Numbered from the stretch's first letter, positions 46,443 through 56,043 are shown. The stretch: DNA of 64,000 nt from an uncultured Clostridia bacterium (GCA_946408995.1 CAMJUL010000003.1:1-64000); one strand, 5' to 3'. Made by a program: numbers and translations. Notes: generated by a model from the sequence alone, not told the origin.

Positions 46443-48701
46443 CTACGCCAGGGAAAGAGGATTGATCTCGAACGCAGCCGTCATTCCGTCGGCAGCGTCC
46501 GCATCTGCTTCCTCTCTGAGCATTTGTGCAATAAAGGCGATCAAAGGAGCGCATTTGGGAGAGTCCACCATTTTAAGCACCGTGTGCGCACGCCAGCGGT
46601 CCTGGATCCGCTGTATCGGCGCCGCATCCGTCCTGACAAACAGGACCAGTTTTTCTTCTTCCCTGCCTTTGAGATACTTCAGGATCTCATCCCGGTGCCT
46701 TTGAGCCCTTTCAAAGACACGGGAGGCCTCCTTTCCCTCCACAAGAATGCGGTCCATCTGCGTGAAGGGGGGGTAAAGATCCTGTTTGCGCCTCCGGAAC
46801 TCTTCGTTGAAAAAGGCCCGGTAATCCTGGCGGACAGCCTGGGCAATGGCATAATGCTCCGGCTTGTAGGTTTGTATGACCACACGGCCTTTTTCGTTTC
46901 CCCGGCCGGCCCGCCCGGCCACCTGAACGATCAGCTGATAGGTTCTTTCCGGGGAACGGTAATCCGGAAGGTTCAGGCTCATATCCGCCAGGACAGCCCC
47001 CACCAGCGTCACGGATGGGAAATCCAATCCCTTGGCGATCATCTGCGTCCCGATCAGGATCTGCGCCTCTCCGGACCGGAACCGGCTCAGGATCTCCGCG
47101 TGGGCGTTCCTGCCGGAGGTGGTATCCACGTCCATCCTCAGGACCCCGATCCCGGGGAACCTGCGCCTGACCTCCTCCTCCACTTTCTGCGTCCCGATCC
47201 CGACCGCTTTGATATATGGGCTACTGCAGGACGGGCAGGTCTCCGGCATCTCCCGGACGCTTCCGCAATAATGGCAATGGAGCTTCCGGTCCGTCGCATG
47301 ATAGGTCATGGATACATCGCATCGGCCGCACTTGATCGCTTCGCCGCATTTTCTGCAGCTGATAAAGGGGGCATAGCCCCTTCGGTTGATGAAAAGCATG
47401 GCCTGATTTCCGTCACGGACGCACTTGGTCAGTTCTTCCTCCAGTATTTTGGAAAATATGCCCCGGTTACCCCGGCGCAGTTCCTCCCGCATGTCCGCAA
47501 GGAGGATCTCAGGCAGCGGCCTTCCAAATACGCGCGAAGGCATTTCCACAAGAACGTAATCCCCTCTGCGGGCCATCGCATAGGAATAAATGCTGGGCGT
47601 AGCGCTGGCCAGCACCAGGATCCCGCCTTCCCGCAGGATCCTGGACCGGGCGACAGCCCGGGCATCGTACTGGGGATAGTGGTCCGAGATGTAGGTGCTC
47701 TCATGTTCCTCATCCACGATCACCAGCCCCAGCTTCCCGGCGGGGGCGAACACCGCGGACCTTGCGCCGATCACGATCCGGGCCTGTCCGCTCCGGATCC
47801 GTCTCCATTCGTCAAAGCGTTCCCCGGGGGTCAATCTGGAGTGCAATACCGCCATGTCGTCCCCAAACCGGGAGGAGAACCAGGAAATCATCTGAGGGGT
47901 CAGTACGATCTCCGGAACCAGAATCAGGGCCTGCTTCCCCGAAGAAACGCATTCCCGGACCAGGCGGATGAAAACCTCCGTCTTTCCGCTTCCGGTCACG
48001 CCGTGAAGCAGGAAAACTTTGTCCGTTCTCCTGCCCGCCAACGCAGGAACCATTTCATCCACGGCTTCCTGCTGTTCCGGGGTAAGAGGCGGATCCTGCA
48101 CCGCCGGCGCCTGACCGTACGCCACGGGCCGTCTGAGCACCTCCCGCTCAAAAGACCTGATGGCGCCGCAATTCTCAAGCGCCTGCACGGCTTCCCTCCA
48201 ATTTCCCGCAAGAGGCCTGATCTCGCTGACCGGATGGGGAGCTCCGTCTCCAAGCGCTGTCAGGATCAGCTTTTTTCTGGGTGAACGCTTCACCTTCTCA
48301 AGCCAGGTTTCCATCTCTTCCACTGGAAATGAAAGCTGAAAACACTTCTCCGTCTTGATCTTGACCTTTCCGGCGCGCATTTGGGGCGGGATCATCAGGC
48401 GAAGCGCCTCACACAGCGGACACTTAGTCTGTTCACGGATCTCCCTGGCGGCCTCAATCAGTGACGGAAGAAGCACCGGATAGGGTTCCAGCGGGGCGAT
48501 GATCTCCTTAATTTTGCCCGGATCATACTCCGGATCCTCTTTCAGGCTGAGAACATACCCTTCCTTTTCACGGAATCCGAAGGGCACTCTGACCCTGCTT
48601 CCAACGCCGATACAGCCTTCAAACTCTTCCGGAACACGGTAGGTAAAGGTTCGGTCCACCTTTTCCGTCGCGATATCCACGATTACATCCGCGAATTTCA
48701 T
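46443..48701 (-). CDS. priA: primosomal protein N' (replication restart helicase PriA)
   Basis: This 752-residue 3'-5' helicase reloads replisomes at stalled forks. It has a 3'-DNA-binding N-terminal domain, Walker A LLHGVTGSGKTE (about residue 235), Walker B VIVDEEHE, and eight zinc-binding cysteines (CRKCGEAIKCGRC ... CHYCG ... CPSC, about 450-490). Helicase motifs IGTQMIAKGLDFP and QVAGRAGRG follow. The start MKFADVIVDIATEKVDRTFTYRVP is the family norm; GGAGG is only 3 nt away, so ATG 48713 remains possible. Confidence 0.95.
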   Translation of the reverse strand: MKFADVIVDIATEKVDRTFTYRVPEEFEGCIGVGSRVRVPFGFREKEGYVLSLKEDPEYDPGKIKEIIAPLEPYPVLLPSLIEAAREIREQTKCPLCEALRLMIPPQMRAGKVKIKTEKCFQLSFPVEEMETWLEKVKRSPRKKLILTALGDGAPHPVSEIRPLAGNWREAVQALENCGAIRSFEREVLRRPVAYGQAPAVQDPPLTPEQQEAVDEMVPALAGRRTDKVFLLHGVTGSGKTEVFIRLVRECVSSGKQALILVPEIVLTPQMISWFSSRFGDDMAVLHSRLTPGERFDEWRRIRSGQARIVIGARSAVFAPAGKLGLVIVDEEHESTYISDHYPQYDARAVARSRILREGGILVLASATPSIYSYAMARRGDYVLVEMPSRVFGRPLPEILLADMREELRRGNRGIFSKILEEELTKCVRDGNQAMLFINRRGYAPFISCRKCGEAIKCGRCDVSMTYHATDRKLHCHYCGSVREMPETCPSCSSPYIKAVGIGTQKVEEEVRRRFPGIGVLRMDVDTTSGRNAHAEILSRFRSGEAQILIGTQMIAKGLDFPSVTLVGAVLADMSLNLPDYRSPERTYQLIVQVAGRAGRGNEKGRVVIQTYKPEHYAIAQAVRQDYRAFFNEEFRRRKQDLYPPFTQMDRILVEGKEASRVFERAQRHRDEILKYLKGREEEKLVLFVRTDAAPIQRIQDRWRAHTVLKMVDSPKCAPLIAFIAQMLREEADADAADGMTAAFEINPLSLA

Positions 48702-48728
48702 ATTCCTCCGCATCGACGCAAATCCCGT

Positions 48729-49955
48729 TCATTGCGCTTTGGAAGCATTTTTCTCCTTCCAGATGCGCAGTGCCTCGTCAAGAAGCCTGTCCGCCGCCTG
48801 CCTTTTCGTCATCAGGGGCAGCTCGACCGCCCCGGAATCGGTAATCAGGGTCAGACAGTTGGTATCAACGTCAAAGCCCGCGTCTTTTCTGGTCACGTCA
48901 TTGAGACAGATCATGTCCAGGTTCTTTGAAACCAGCTTCTTCCGGGCGTTTGCCGTCAGGTTTTCCGTTTCCGCCGCAAAGCCCACAAATACCTGACAGG
49001 GTTTTTTCAATTTCCCGGCCGCCGCGGCAGTATCCGGGGTTTCCTTCAATACGAGGGTCAGGTCAGCGCCTTTTTCCTTCTTGATTTTCTGCGCTGCCGC
49101 TTCCAATGGGGTATAATCCGCCGGCGCGGCGGCCTGCACAAGAATGTCGCATTCCCCGCACCGTCCCGTCACCTCCTTAAGCAGGTCCCCGGTGGTCACG
49201 ACGCTGTGCAGCACAGCCCCCTGGGGAGGCGCAATGGAAACCGGCCCGGAGATCAGATCGACCTGAGCGCCCCTGTCCAAAGCAGCTTTGGCGACGGCAT
49301 ACCCCATCTTTCCGCTGGATCTGTTTGTGATAAACCTTACCGGATCGATCATTTCCCTCGTAGGGCCGGCCGTAAGCAGGACTCTGAGTCCCAATAGGTC
49401 CTTGCGCACGTCAAGAATCTCCTCCGCCCTTCGAAGAATGTCAGCGGGCTCGCTCATTCTGCCCGTTCCGCTGTCCCCGCAGGCAAGGGAGCCTCCCTCG
49501 GGTCCGACAAACAAGACGCCTCTGTCCTGCAGAAGCTGCACATTGGCCTTTGTGGCGGGATGGTTCCACATCCCTGTATTCATGGCCGGCGCCAGAAGAA
49601 CCGGCGCAGAAGTGGCCAGAAGGGTCGTTGAAAGCATATCGTCTGCCAGGCCGCAGGCCATCTTCGCCATCATGTTAGCGGTACAGGGGGCAACAACAAA
49701 CAGATCCGCTTTTTTCGCCAGGGCAACGTGCCCTACCTCCCACCTTTCCGGCCGGGCAAAGGTGTCCGTCACGACCGGATTGGCGGATAACGTCTCAAAG
49801 CTCTGCGGATGGATAAAGTTGCACGCATTATGGGTCATGATAACAAAAACCTGCGCGCCTGCCTTCCTTAAACGGGAAGTCAGGTCACAGGCCTTGTATG
49901 CGGCGATCCCGCCGGTTACTCCAAGTACGATCGTTTTTCCTTCCAGCGCTCCCAT
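48729..49955 (-). CDS. coaBC: bifunctional phosphopantothenoylcysteine decarboxylase/phosphopantothenate-cysteine ligase
   Basis: This 408-residue enzyme catalyses two steps of coenzyme A synthesis. The CoaC flavodomain has VLGVTGGIAAYKA, APAMNTGMWNHPA and the catalytic Cys in GSLACGDSGTGRM. The CoaB domain begins LLTAGPTREMIDPVRFITNRSSGKMGYA (about 190). The ORF-track start overlaps rpoZ; GAGG 9 nt before ATG 49955, which lies 1 nt beyond the rpoZ stop, is preferred. Confidence 0.96.
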   Translation of the reverse strand: MGALEGKTIVLGVTGGIAAYKACDLTSRLRKAGAQVFVIMTHNACNFIHPQSFETLSANPVVTDTFARPERWEVGHVALAKKADLFVVAPCTANMMAKMACGLADDMLSTTLLATSAPVLLAPAMNTGMWNHPATKANVQLLQDRGVLFVGPEGGSLACGDSGTGRMSEPADILRRAEEILDVRKDLLGLRVLLTAGPTREMIDPVRFITNRSSGKMGYAVAKAALDRGAQVDLISGPVSIAPPQGAVLHSVVTTGDLLKEVTGRCGECDILVQAAAPADYTPLEAAAQKIKKEKGADLTLVLKETPDTAAAAGKLKKPCQVFVGFAAETENLTANARKKLVSKNLDMICLNDVTRKDAGFDVDTNCLTLITDSGAVELPLMTKRQAADRLLDEALRIWKEKNASKAQ

Positions 49956-49956
49956 C

Positions 49957-50172
49957 TCACGCATCCTCATCCTCAAGATTGCGATGATATCCCAGATATC
50001 CCTTGTTGATCTCCTCTACGGCAACACTGACCGGCTTTTGATCCTTCGGATCCACCAGGGGCTGCGACCCCGCGATCAGTTCCCTTGCGCGTTTAGAGCT
50101 TTCCACCACCAGGGTGTAGCAGCTGTCGGATTTTTTGAGCAACTCTTCAATAGGGGGTTGATTCAGTGGCAT
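49957..50172 (-). CDS. rpoZ: RNA polymerase omega subunit
   Basis: This 71-residue RpoZ has the conserved core SCYTLVVESSKRARELIAG and a later PVSVAVEEINKGYL. It assists RNA polymerase assembly around the beta' subunit. Its position between gmk and coaBC is the standard Bacillota order. It is followed 1 nt later by coaBC. Confidence 0.92.
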   Translation of the reverse strand: MPLNQPPIEELLKKSDSCYTLVVESSKRARELIAGSQPLVDPKDQKPVSVAVEEINKGYLGYHRNLEDEDA

Positions 50173-50277
50173 TGTTTTTCCTCCTTATGCCTTATAGGTG
50201 TTTGAAAACGGCGTTGAACTGCGATAGGGCACCATCGAAGCGGATCGGGAGCCGTCTTTCGATGCGTCCTGCCGGAA

Positions 50278-50892
50278 TCATTCTTCAGGAATCTCGACGG
50301 AAAGCCGGGCCGTGCTGCTTCGCTCCGCCTTCAGGATCGCGTACAGCGCTTCAGCGGCTGCCTGCTTTCCTTCTTCTCCGTTCATGTTGGTGACAGCGTA
50401 ACGGTACATGCGCAGGGTTTTGACTTCTTCCCGGGCGTTTCTCAGGCGGATCTCCACCTGCTCGGGGTTTTCCGTATGTCTCCCGGTCAGGCGTTCCTTC
50501 AGTTCCTTCCAGGAAGGCGGGAGAATAAAAACCGAAACACAGTCCTGCTGGTTTTCGATCACCTGCTTTGCGCCCTGCGGGTCGATCTCAAGAAGGACGT
50601 TTTTCCCCTCCCCGATCATACGGTCCACATAATCCCTGGGGGTGCCATAATAATTCCCATGGACGCAGGCGTGCTCCAGAAGCCGTCCCTGCCCGACCAT
50701 GGTTTCAAATTCCTCCCGGGAGATAAAAAAGTAATCCTTGCCGTCCTGTTCATTTTCCCTGGGCCCGCGCGTCGTGACGGAAACCGAAAGCTTCAGTTCC
50801 GGGTCCATTTCCCGAAGCATACGGACAAGGGTCCCTTTGCCGACGCCGGAAGGGCCCGAGATCACAAGTAGCATTCCTTTGCTGCTAAACAT
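50278..50892 (-). CDS. gmk: guanylate kinase
   Basis: This 204-residue kinase converts GMP to GDP. The P-loop is [17 protein letters not shown]. The GMP-binding region is [28 protein letters not shown], then [13 protein letters not shown] and [13 protein letters not shown]. The ORF track extends 22 codons into remA. ATG 50892, which overlaps the remA stop by 8 nt with AAAGG 9 nt upstream, gives the normal length. Confidence 0.95.
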   Translation of the reverse strand: MFSSKGMLLVISGPSGVGKGTLVRMLREMDPELKLSVSVTTRGPRENEQDGKDYFFISREEFETMVGQGRLLEHACVHGNYYGTPRDYVDRMIGEGKNVLLEIDPQGAKQVIENQQDCVSVFILPPSWKELKERLTGRHTENPEQVEIRLRNAREEVKTLRMYRYAVTNMNGEEGKQAAAEALYAILKAERSSTARLSVEIPEE

Positions 50893-51181
50893 CCTCCATA
50901 TCCTTTCCCTTTTCCTCCCATTCAGGAAGCGAAAAAACGTTTCTGGCTGTGCTCTCAAGCCGTCCGGCGATGGTCTCCGGCTGAACCGCGCTGAGAAGGA
51001 CCTGCCCGGTATCCATCACCAGCACAGAGCGGGTCCGCCTGCCGGCAGTCGCGTCCACAAGGCGGGCCGTATCCCGGGCATCCTGCACAAGGCGTCTGAC
51101 CGGAGCGCTGTCCGGATTGATTACGGCTACGATCCGGGTCTGACTGACCAGATTCCCATACCCGATATTGACAAGCTTCAT
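50885..51181 (-). CDS. remA: RemA-like regulator (DUF370/YlzA)
   Basis: This 98-residue protein has the DUF370 core [70 protein letters not shown]. In Bacillus, RemA is a ring-forming DNA-binding activator of biofilm matrix and osmoprotection genes. In Clostridia the gene is conserved here between yicC and gmk, and its targets are unknown. The tail overlaps gmk. Confidence 0.9.
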   Translation of the reverse strand: MKLVNIGYGNLVSQTRIVAVINPDSAPVRRLVQDARDTARLVDATAGRRTRSVLVMDTGQVLLSAVQPETIAGRLESTARNVFSLPEWEEKGKDMEDV

Positions 51182-51226
51182 GGTCTGTGCCGCTCCCGTT
51201 CCTTCCTCAGGCAGCCCTTCCGGGGC

Positions 51227-52096
51227 TCATTCCACGTTCTGGATCTGCTCCCGCATTTTTTCGATCTCGCCCTTTGCGTCCACCACAAGGAGCGTGATCC
51301 TGGAATCGGACGCTTTGGAGCCAATGGTGTTCGCTTCCCGATTCATTTCCTGGATCAGAAAGTCCATCCGTTTGCCCATCGGACCGCTCCCCGCAAAAGC
51401 CAATTCCATCTGATGAATGTGGGAATACAAGCGGGCGATCTCCTCGTCAATGGCACACCTGTCCGCCGCCAAAGCGACCTCCTGACAGATCCGCTGCTCA
51501 TCCGCCTCCACCCGAAGCTCGCCGAGCCTCTGGAGCAGCTTTTCGCGATAAGCGCGCGGAACATCCGGCGCAAGCAGTTCGATCTTCCCGACGATGGACC
51601 GGAGCTCCTCCATATGGCATTTCAGGTCCGCTTCAAGACGGGCGCCTTCCTTGTTCCGCATGGCACACAGCCCGTTCAGGGCGGTCCCGGCGGCTTCCCG
51701 GGCCAAAGCGGCCAGCCCCTCGGCATCTTCCTGCGCAGCCCGTGCGTTGATCACATCCGGAAGGGACGCATAAAAGGACACGCCACAGTCGTCCTGAAGC
51801 CCAAAGCGCTCGACAAGCTCCGCAACGGCCCGCCGATACCCTGAAACCAGGGCCTCATTGACGGTGACAGAAACGGAATCCTCTCTCAGATTCTGGTAAG
51901 TCAGGAAAACCTCCACATGTCCCCTGCCCAGGCGGGATGAAATCGTCTCGCGCAGCACATCCTCAAGGAACATCAGCCCCTTGGGGAGTCTGAAGGAAAG
52001 ATCCAAAAAACGGTGGTTGACCGATTTGATCTCGACGGAAAGGAGTCTTCCATCTCTTTCCAGCTGTGCATTTCCGTAGCCGGTCATGCTTTTCAC
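51227..52096 (-). CDS. yicC: YicC family endoribonuclease
   Basis: This 289-residue protein begins KSMTGYGNAQLERDGRLLSVEIKSVNHRFLDLSFRLP and ends with DFLIQEMNREANTIGSKASDSRITLLVVDAKGEIEKMREQIQNVE, both diagnostic for YicC, reported as an endoribonuclease family. AGGAGG abuts the first ATG with no spacing, whereas GTG 52096 sits 9 nt after it and gives the usual N-terminus, so GTG is chosen. It is the first gene of a 14-gene operon. Confidence 0.92.
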   Translation of the reverse strand: MKSMTGYGNAQLERDGRLLSVEIKSVNHRFLDLSFRLPKGLMFLEDVLRETISSRLGRGHVEVFLTYQNLREDSVSVTVNEALVSGYRRAVAELVERFGLQDDCGVSFYASLPDVINARAAQEDAEGLAALAREAAGTALNGLCAMRNKEGARLEADLKCHMEELRSIVGKIELLAPDVPRAYREKLLQRLGELRVEADEQRICQEVALAADRCAIDEEIARLYSHIHQMELAFAGSGPMGKRMDFLIQEMNREANTIGSKASDSRITLLVVDAKGEIEKMREQIQNVE

Positions 52097-52123
52097 GCTT
52101 CGCATCCTCCTTTCCTTCCTTTA

Positions 52124-52152
52124 ATTATACCACGCTTCTCGTCCAGTGAAAA
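52124..52152 (-). promoter_or_regulatory. promoter of the yicC-rsmA operon
   Basis: Minus strand: TTTTCA, 17-nt spacer, TGG-TATAAT (extended perfect -10), about 25 nt before the GTG start. Confidence 0.78.
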
Positions 52153-52210
52153 GCCCCCAAAAATCCGTCGTTTGCCCGGTCACGGTGAATTCCGGCCATT
52201 TCTCTTCCGG

Positions 52211-52224
52211 ATTAAACGTTTACA
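52211..52224. promoter_or_regulatory. cre-like palindrome upstream of the SdrD_B-type gene
   Basis: ATTAAACGTTTACA contains the perfect 10-bp palindrome TAAACGTTTA and matches the catabolite-response (cre) consensus TGNAANCGNTNNCA except for its first two bases. It lies about 30 nt upstream of the -35 box of the large secreted protein gene. A LacI-family operator is an alternative. Confidence 0.3.
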
Positions 52225-52254
52225 GGCTTTTTACTTTCTTGATCTGCCGTAAGA

Positions 52255-52284
52255 TTGACAAAACGGACAGGAAGGCGGTAGAAT
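52255..52284 (+). promoter_or_regulatory. promoter of the SdrD_B-type gene
   Basis: Perfect TTGACA, 18-nt spacer, TAGAAT, about 30 nt before the start codon. Confidence 0.78.
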
Positions 52285-52316
52285 TTATCTGTAATTTTGT
52301 GCTTTGGAGGCGCTTT

Positions 52317-55300
52317 ATGCGAAGAGCAATGCAAGCAGCCGCGTTCTTGTTTATGCTGTTTTTTATTCTTGTGCCTTTATCCTCCTCCGCGCTTCCGGAA
52401 AACGCCGAGATCCGCGGGACCGTCTGGATCGACAGCAACACCAACGGCCGGTTCGAGCAGGGGGAAAACGGACTGAAAAACTGCACGCTGATCCTCTACG
52501 CCCTGGATCAGAACGGAAACGCCTCCGAATACAGCCGGACCGCCTCAGAGAAAAATGGCGTTTATGCTTTTGACAACGTCGCGCCGGGACAATACCAGAT
52601 TTTTGTTTCTCTTTCGGGGGATTACCGGTTCACCCTTCCCGGGCTCGAAAGCGCCGCCTTGCCTGCCTCCGGAAAGGAGTCCTATACCGTGCCCTTCACG
52701 GTGCCGTCCCTTTCCGTCAAGCAGATCGATATCGGCATTACCAAGGCGTCTTCCAGCATCAGCCTGGTAGCCTTCGAAGACCTGAACGCCAACGGCGGAC
52801 GCATGAATACAGAACCGCTAATGCGCAATGTCCACATCGAGCTTCAATACGAGGCCAACGGCACGGTTTATACCGTAGGGGCAGTAGATACAAACCGGGA
52901 AGGGGAAGCCCGGTTCGCGTCCCTTTCCCCCGCCGCCTACCGGGTCGCTGTCACAGCGCCGGAAGGGTTCGGATTCGGCCCGCTTGGCCAGAAAATCAAT
53001 CTTTGGTACAACTGCATTCCCTCCAACGGAACCCCACTCGGGCTGTCGGATGTCATAGAACTGGGGCCAAAGGACAAAGCCGCCCTGGGAATCGGCCTTG
53101 TCAGGACTGGCGCCGTTTCCGGTTCCCTCTGGTTTGACGCCAACGCTTCCGGAACTGCCGATGCGGGCGAGGGCGGGCTTGAGGGGATCGCCGTCACCCT
53201 CAGCAGTGCTTCCGCGGGCATCGAAGCCACCGTATTGACAGACAGGGACGGGATTTATCGTTTTTCCAGTCTTCCTGCGGGAACCTATCAGATCACGGTA
53301 ACGCTGCCGGACGAGTATATGTTCTCTTCGCAGAACGCTTCTTCTTTCTCCACCGCCTCCCCCCGTTCCGCCACTTCAAATGTGACCGCCGTGACCGGCT
53401 CGGTCCTTACGGTCGAACCGCTCGGCGTTATGCCCGATACCGCTGTTGCGGTCACAGTGTTTCTGGATCTGAATGCCAATGGCTTTTTGGACAACGGCGA
53501 ATCGCTTATGCCCTCGGTCCGGATCGGGCTGACCAACGGCGGACAGGCCTTTGAGTCCGTGACGGATGCCATGGGGTCCTGTCTTTTCAGAGGTTTGCGC
53601 GGCGCCGCGTCCACGTTGTCCTGCACGCTGCCGGAGGGCTATATTTTTACCTCCGACGGCGGAGACAGCCTGCTGACCGTTTCCAACGGCAGCACTTATG
53701 CGGAAGCCGCCGTTCAAACCGCTGCCGGGACCACCGAAGCCTTCATGATCGGAGCGACGCTTCCGTCAAGCGTCAGCGGCACCCTCTTTGAGGACAGCTC
53801 CTTCACCGGACATCCCGAGGACGCTTCCGTTTATCTTGCCGATTTCAAAGTCCTGCTCCTTGACGCGCAGGGTAAGGTGCGGGCGGAAACCCTCACCGAC
53901 GGACAGGGGCAGTATCTGTTCAGCCTGCTGCCCGGCGGCCAGTACCGTGTCCGTTTTGTTTTCAACGACCCGTATATCGCCTCCACCGCCGCCGCGGACA
54001 GTCCATCCAATGCGATCGCCGTCCAGAACATGGACTACGGGGAAACCAGCGCTTTTGAACTTTCCCCTGGCAGCACCGCAGTCAAAAACGGCGCGCTCTA
54101 CCAGGCTGGCAGCATTGAGGGCCACGTTTACCTGAACCCCGCCTATGATGCCCTAAAGACCCGCGAGGGTGGGCTTGAGAACGTCCGGATCGTTCTGCTG
54201 AACGAACAAGGCGTCCAGGTTTCAGACCATCTTTCGGACACGACTGACAGCAATGGGTATTTCTATCTCAAGGGCGTGGATCCGGGCATTTATACCCTGT
54301 CCTATGAGTTCCCCGACGGCTCGGTCATGGTCACCCCCGACCTTGGCGCAAGCCTTTGGACCAGCGCGCCCCTTCAGGTATCCCAGGGCACCCTTTCCAC
54401 CGTCCCCGATACGGGCGCGGTGCTAACCAGCGTTCTCTCCGGCACGGTGCGTCCCGCAGAAGGAAGCGTGAACACCGGCAGCTTCCCGGGGGAAATCACG
54501 CTGCAAAGCGAAACCTTTGGCACCGTTATGAGCCGCACCTTGGATGAGAACGGGAAATTCGCCTTTAATGGGCTCCTGCCAGACACCTACCACATCAAGG
54601 TCACCCTGGAGGACGGCTGTCTGATCTCCGGCTCCTCCCGCGACCTTGTCCCCATGTCCCTTTCCTCCTCTTCCGAAAACACCCTTCACATCGATATGGG
54701 AAGCGACTGGACGGAAAGCAGCATCTTCGTTTCCCTTCCTTCCTCCCTGGATGCGACCGTATACTTTGACCGTGACAATTCCCTTTCCCGCGACATGGGC
54801 AACGATTCCCCCGCCGCCAACCGCTCCATGCGCCTAACGGGGCCTGACGGCGAAAGGACCGTCTCGACCGATGAACAGGGACATCTGCTCCTGTCCCCCC
54901 TGTTCCCCGGGGATTATGTGCTCACCCTTTCCCTCGCGGAAGATGAGATTCTCCAGGGCCACCCGGAATGGATGGAAAAAGCGGAGATTTCCTTTACGCT
55001 GACCGACGGCGAAACAACTTTCTCTGAGGTACCCCTTTTGACTTTGGGCGCCATTGAGGGGCAGGTCTGGAATCTGGACGGAAATGCCACAAAGATCGCC
55101 GATCTGCCTATTTCCCTTGTGCAGAACGGAGAAACCGTGATGGAAACGCGCTCCGGCAAGGACGGGTCCTTCCGGTTCGGCAGACTGTATCCCGGGGTAT
55201 ACTCTCTTTCCGCCAAGCTGCCCGAACTGTACATATTCGCCCGAAAGCAGGACGCCAAGGAAAGGACCAGCGTCATTCTGAATACCGGTTCCACCGAGAT

Positions 55301-55775
55301 CCGTCTGGCCATGGGCGACAAGCTGTTTAAACAGGACATCGGCATCGGCGCGGTGGGTGGCATCGGGGACATGGCCTGGCTGGACGAAAACAAAAACGGC
55401 CTCCAGGACATCGGTGAAACCGGGATCCCCGGCCTGCTGATCGAACTTTATCAGTATGGCGAGCTGATTGCCTCCACCAACACGGATGTTTACGGGCGTT
55501 ACGATTTCAGAGATCTCTATCCCGGCACCTATACCATGCTCGTTACGGTTCCGGAGGAACTGAAAAGCACCCGGCACCGCACGGATTTCCCGCTGGTGAA
55601 CAGCATCCTTCCCGAAGGCGGCGATTCCATGCTCCGGGTGGAGGAGATCATCATTCCCAGCGGCTCCTTTGACATGAACTGCGATTTGGGGTTTGTTTTG
55701 AAAACCGACGGGGTCTACCCCGCTTCCATGCGGGACATTCCTGAACGAAACTGGACCCCCTACTCGGACCGGTAA
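52317..55775 (+). CDS. large secreted protein of tandem SdrD_B/Cna_B-like modules
   Basis: This 1152-residue protein has a signal peptide (MQAAAFLFMLFFILVPLSSSALP) and then about nine Ig-like modules. Each module opens with G-x-V-W-x-D or a degenerate form and closes with G-x-Y-x-F-x-x-L-x-P-G-x-Y. The first (IRGTVWIDSNTNGRFEQGE), second (GSLWFDANASGTADAGE), third and last (GDMAWLDENKNGLQDIGETGIPG) keep the calcium-binding-like D-x-N-x-N-G pattern; the middle ones are degenerate. No LPXTG sorting signal or C-terminal membrane helix is seen, so it is probably released or held non-covalently. Likely an adhesin or matrix/stalk protein. GGAGG precedes ATG 52317; the ORF extension upstream is rejected. 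Confidence 0.8.
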   Translation: MRRAMQAAAFLFMLFFILVPLSSSALPENAEIRGTVWIDSNTNGRFEQGENGLKNCTLILYALDQNGNASEYSRTASEKNGVYAFDNVAPGQYQIFVSLSGDYRFTLPGLESAALPASGKESYTVPFTVPSLSVKQIDIGITKASSSISLVAFEDLNANGGRMNTEPLMRNVHIELQYEANGTVYTVGAVDTNREGEARFASLSPAAYRVAVTAPEGFGFGPLGQKINLWYNCIPSNGTPLGLSDVIELGPKDKAALGIGLVRTGAVSGSLWFDANASGTADAGEGGLEGIAVTLSSASAGIEATVLTDRDGIYRFSSLPAGTYQITVTLPDEYMFSSQNASSFSTASPRSATSNVTAVTGSVLTVEPLGVMPDTAVAVTVFLDLNANGFLDNGESLMPSVRIGLTNGGQAFESVTDAMGSCLFRGLRGAASTLSCTLPEGYIFTSDGGDSLLTVSNGSTYAEAAVQTAAGTTEAFMIGATLPSSVSGTLFEDSSFTGHPEDASVYLADFKVLLLDAQGKVRAETLTDGQGQYLFSLLPGGQYRVRFVFNDPYIASTAAADSPSNAIAVQNMDYGETSAFELSPGSTAVKNGALYQAGSIEGHVYLNPAYDALKTREGGLENVRIVLLNEQGVQVSDHLSDTTDSNGYFYLKGVDPGIYTLSYEFPDGSVMVTPDLGASLWTSAPLQVSQGTLSTVPDTGAVLTSVLSGTVRPAEGSVNTGSFPGEITLQSETFGTVMSRTLDENGKFAFNGLLPDTYHIKVTLEDGCLISGSSRDLVPMSLSSSSENTLHIDMGSDWTESSIFVSLPSSLDATVYFDRDNSLSRDMGNDSPAANRSMRLTGPDGERTVSTDEQGHLLLSPLFPGDYVLTLSLAEDEILQGHPEWMEKAEISFTLTDGETTFSEVPLLTLGAIEGQVWNLDGNATKIADLPISLVQNGETVMETRSGKDGSFRFGRLYPGVYSLSAKLPELYIFARKQDAKERTSVILNTGSTEIRLAMGDKLFKQDIGIGAVGGIGDMAWLDENKNGLQDIGETGIPGLLIELYQYGELIASTNTDVYGRYDFRDLYPGTYTMLVTVPEELKSTRHRTDFPLVNSILPEGGDSMLRVEEIIIPSGSFDMNCDLGFVLKTDGVYPASMRDIPERNWTPYSDR

Positions 55776-55794
55776 GCGCCCCGCGCGCCCCGTG

Positions 55795-55835
55795 GACGGC
55801 CCCGGAAGTCTTGTTTCCGGGGCCGTCTCCTTTCC
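55795..55835 (+). terminator. terminator after the SdrD_B-type gene
   Basis: A strong 13-bp stem, GACGGCCCCGGAA/TTCCGGGGCCGTC, with a short loop followed by a C/T-rich tract (TCCTTTCCCTTTCC). Confidence 0.7.
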
Positions 55836-55918
55836 CTTTCCCAGTCCCTCATGCGCCAGCTCCCTCCCCGGTATCCAATCCTTTCCAGGGAGCAAAGAAA
55901 AAAACTTTAAAAAAAGGA

Positions 55919-55947
55919 TTGACACCGCCGTACATTGGTGGTATTAT
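55919..55947 (+). promoter_or_regulatory. promoter of tRNA-Pro(GGG)
   Basis: Perfect TTGACA, 17-nt spacer, TATTAT, about 20 nt before the tRNA. Confidence 0.8.
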
Positions 55948-55966
55948 TTTACTTGCTGTTGAGCAT

Positions 55967-56043
55967 CTGGGTGTAGCGCAGCTTGGTAGCGTGCTTGAAT
56001 GGGGTTCAAGAGGCCGAGAGTTCAAATCTCTCCACCCAGACCA
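55967..56043 (+). tRNA. tRNA-Pro (GGG), attachment site of the integrated element
   Basis: A 77-nt cloverleaf. Acceptor CTGGGTG/CACCCAG, D-arm AGCGCAGCTTGGTAGCGT, anticodon loop ATGGGGT (anticodon GGG, reading CCC/CCT), T-arm GAGAGTTCAAATCTCTC, encoded CCA. The last 23 nt, from the T-loop on, belong to the 47-bp repeat that bounds the element, so the functional 3' end was probably supplied by the incoming element. Confidence 0.96.

Noticed and set aside
44623-46704. 693-codon plus-strand ORF spanning fmt, def and part of rsmB
   Set aside because: It crosses several well-supported minus-strand genes and has no coding features of its own.
46365-48284. 639-codon plus-strand ORF antisense to priA
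   Set aside because: Shadow ORF, low in recognisable motifs. priA has all its catalytic and zinc residues.
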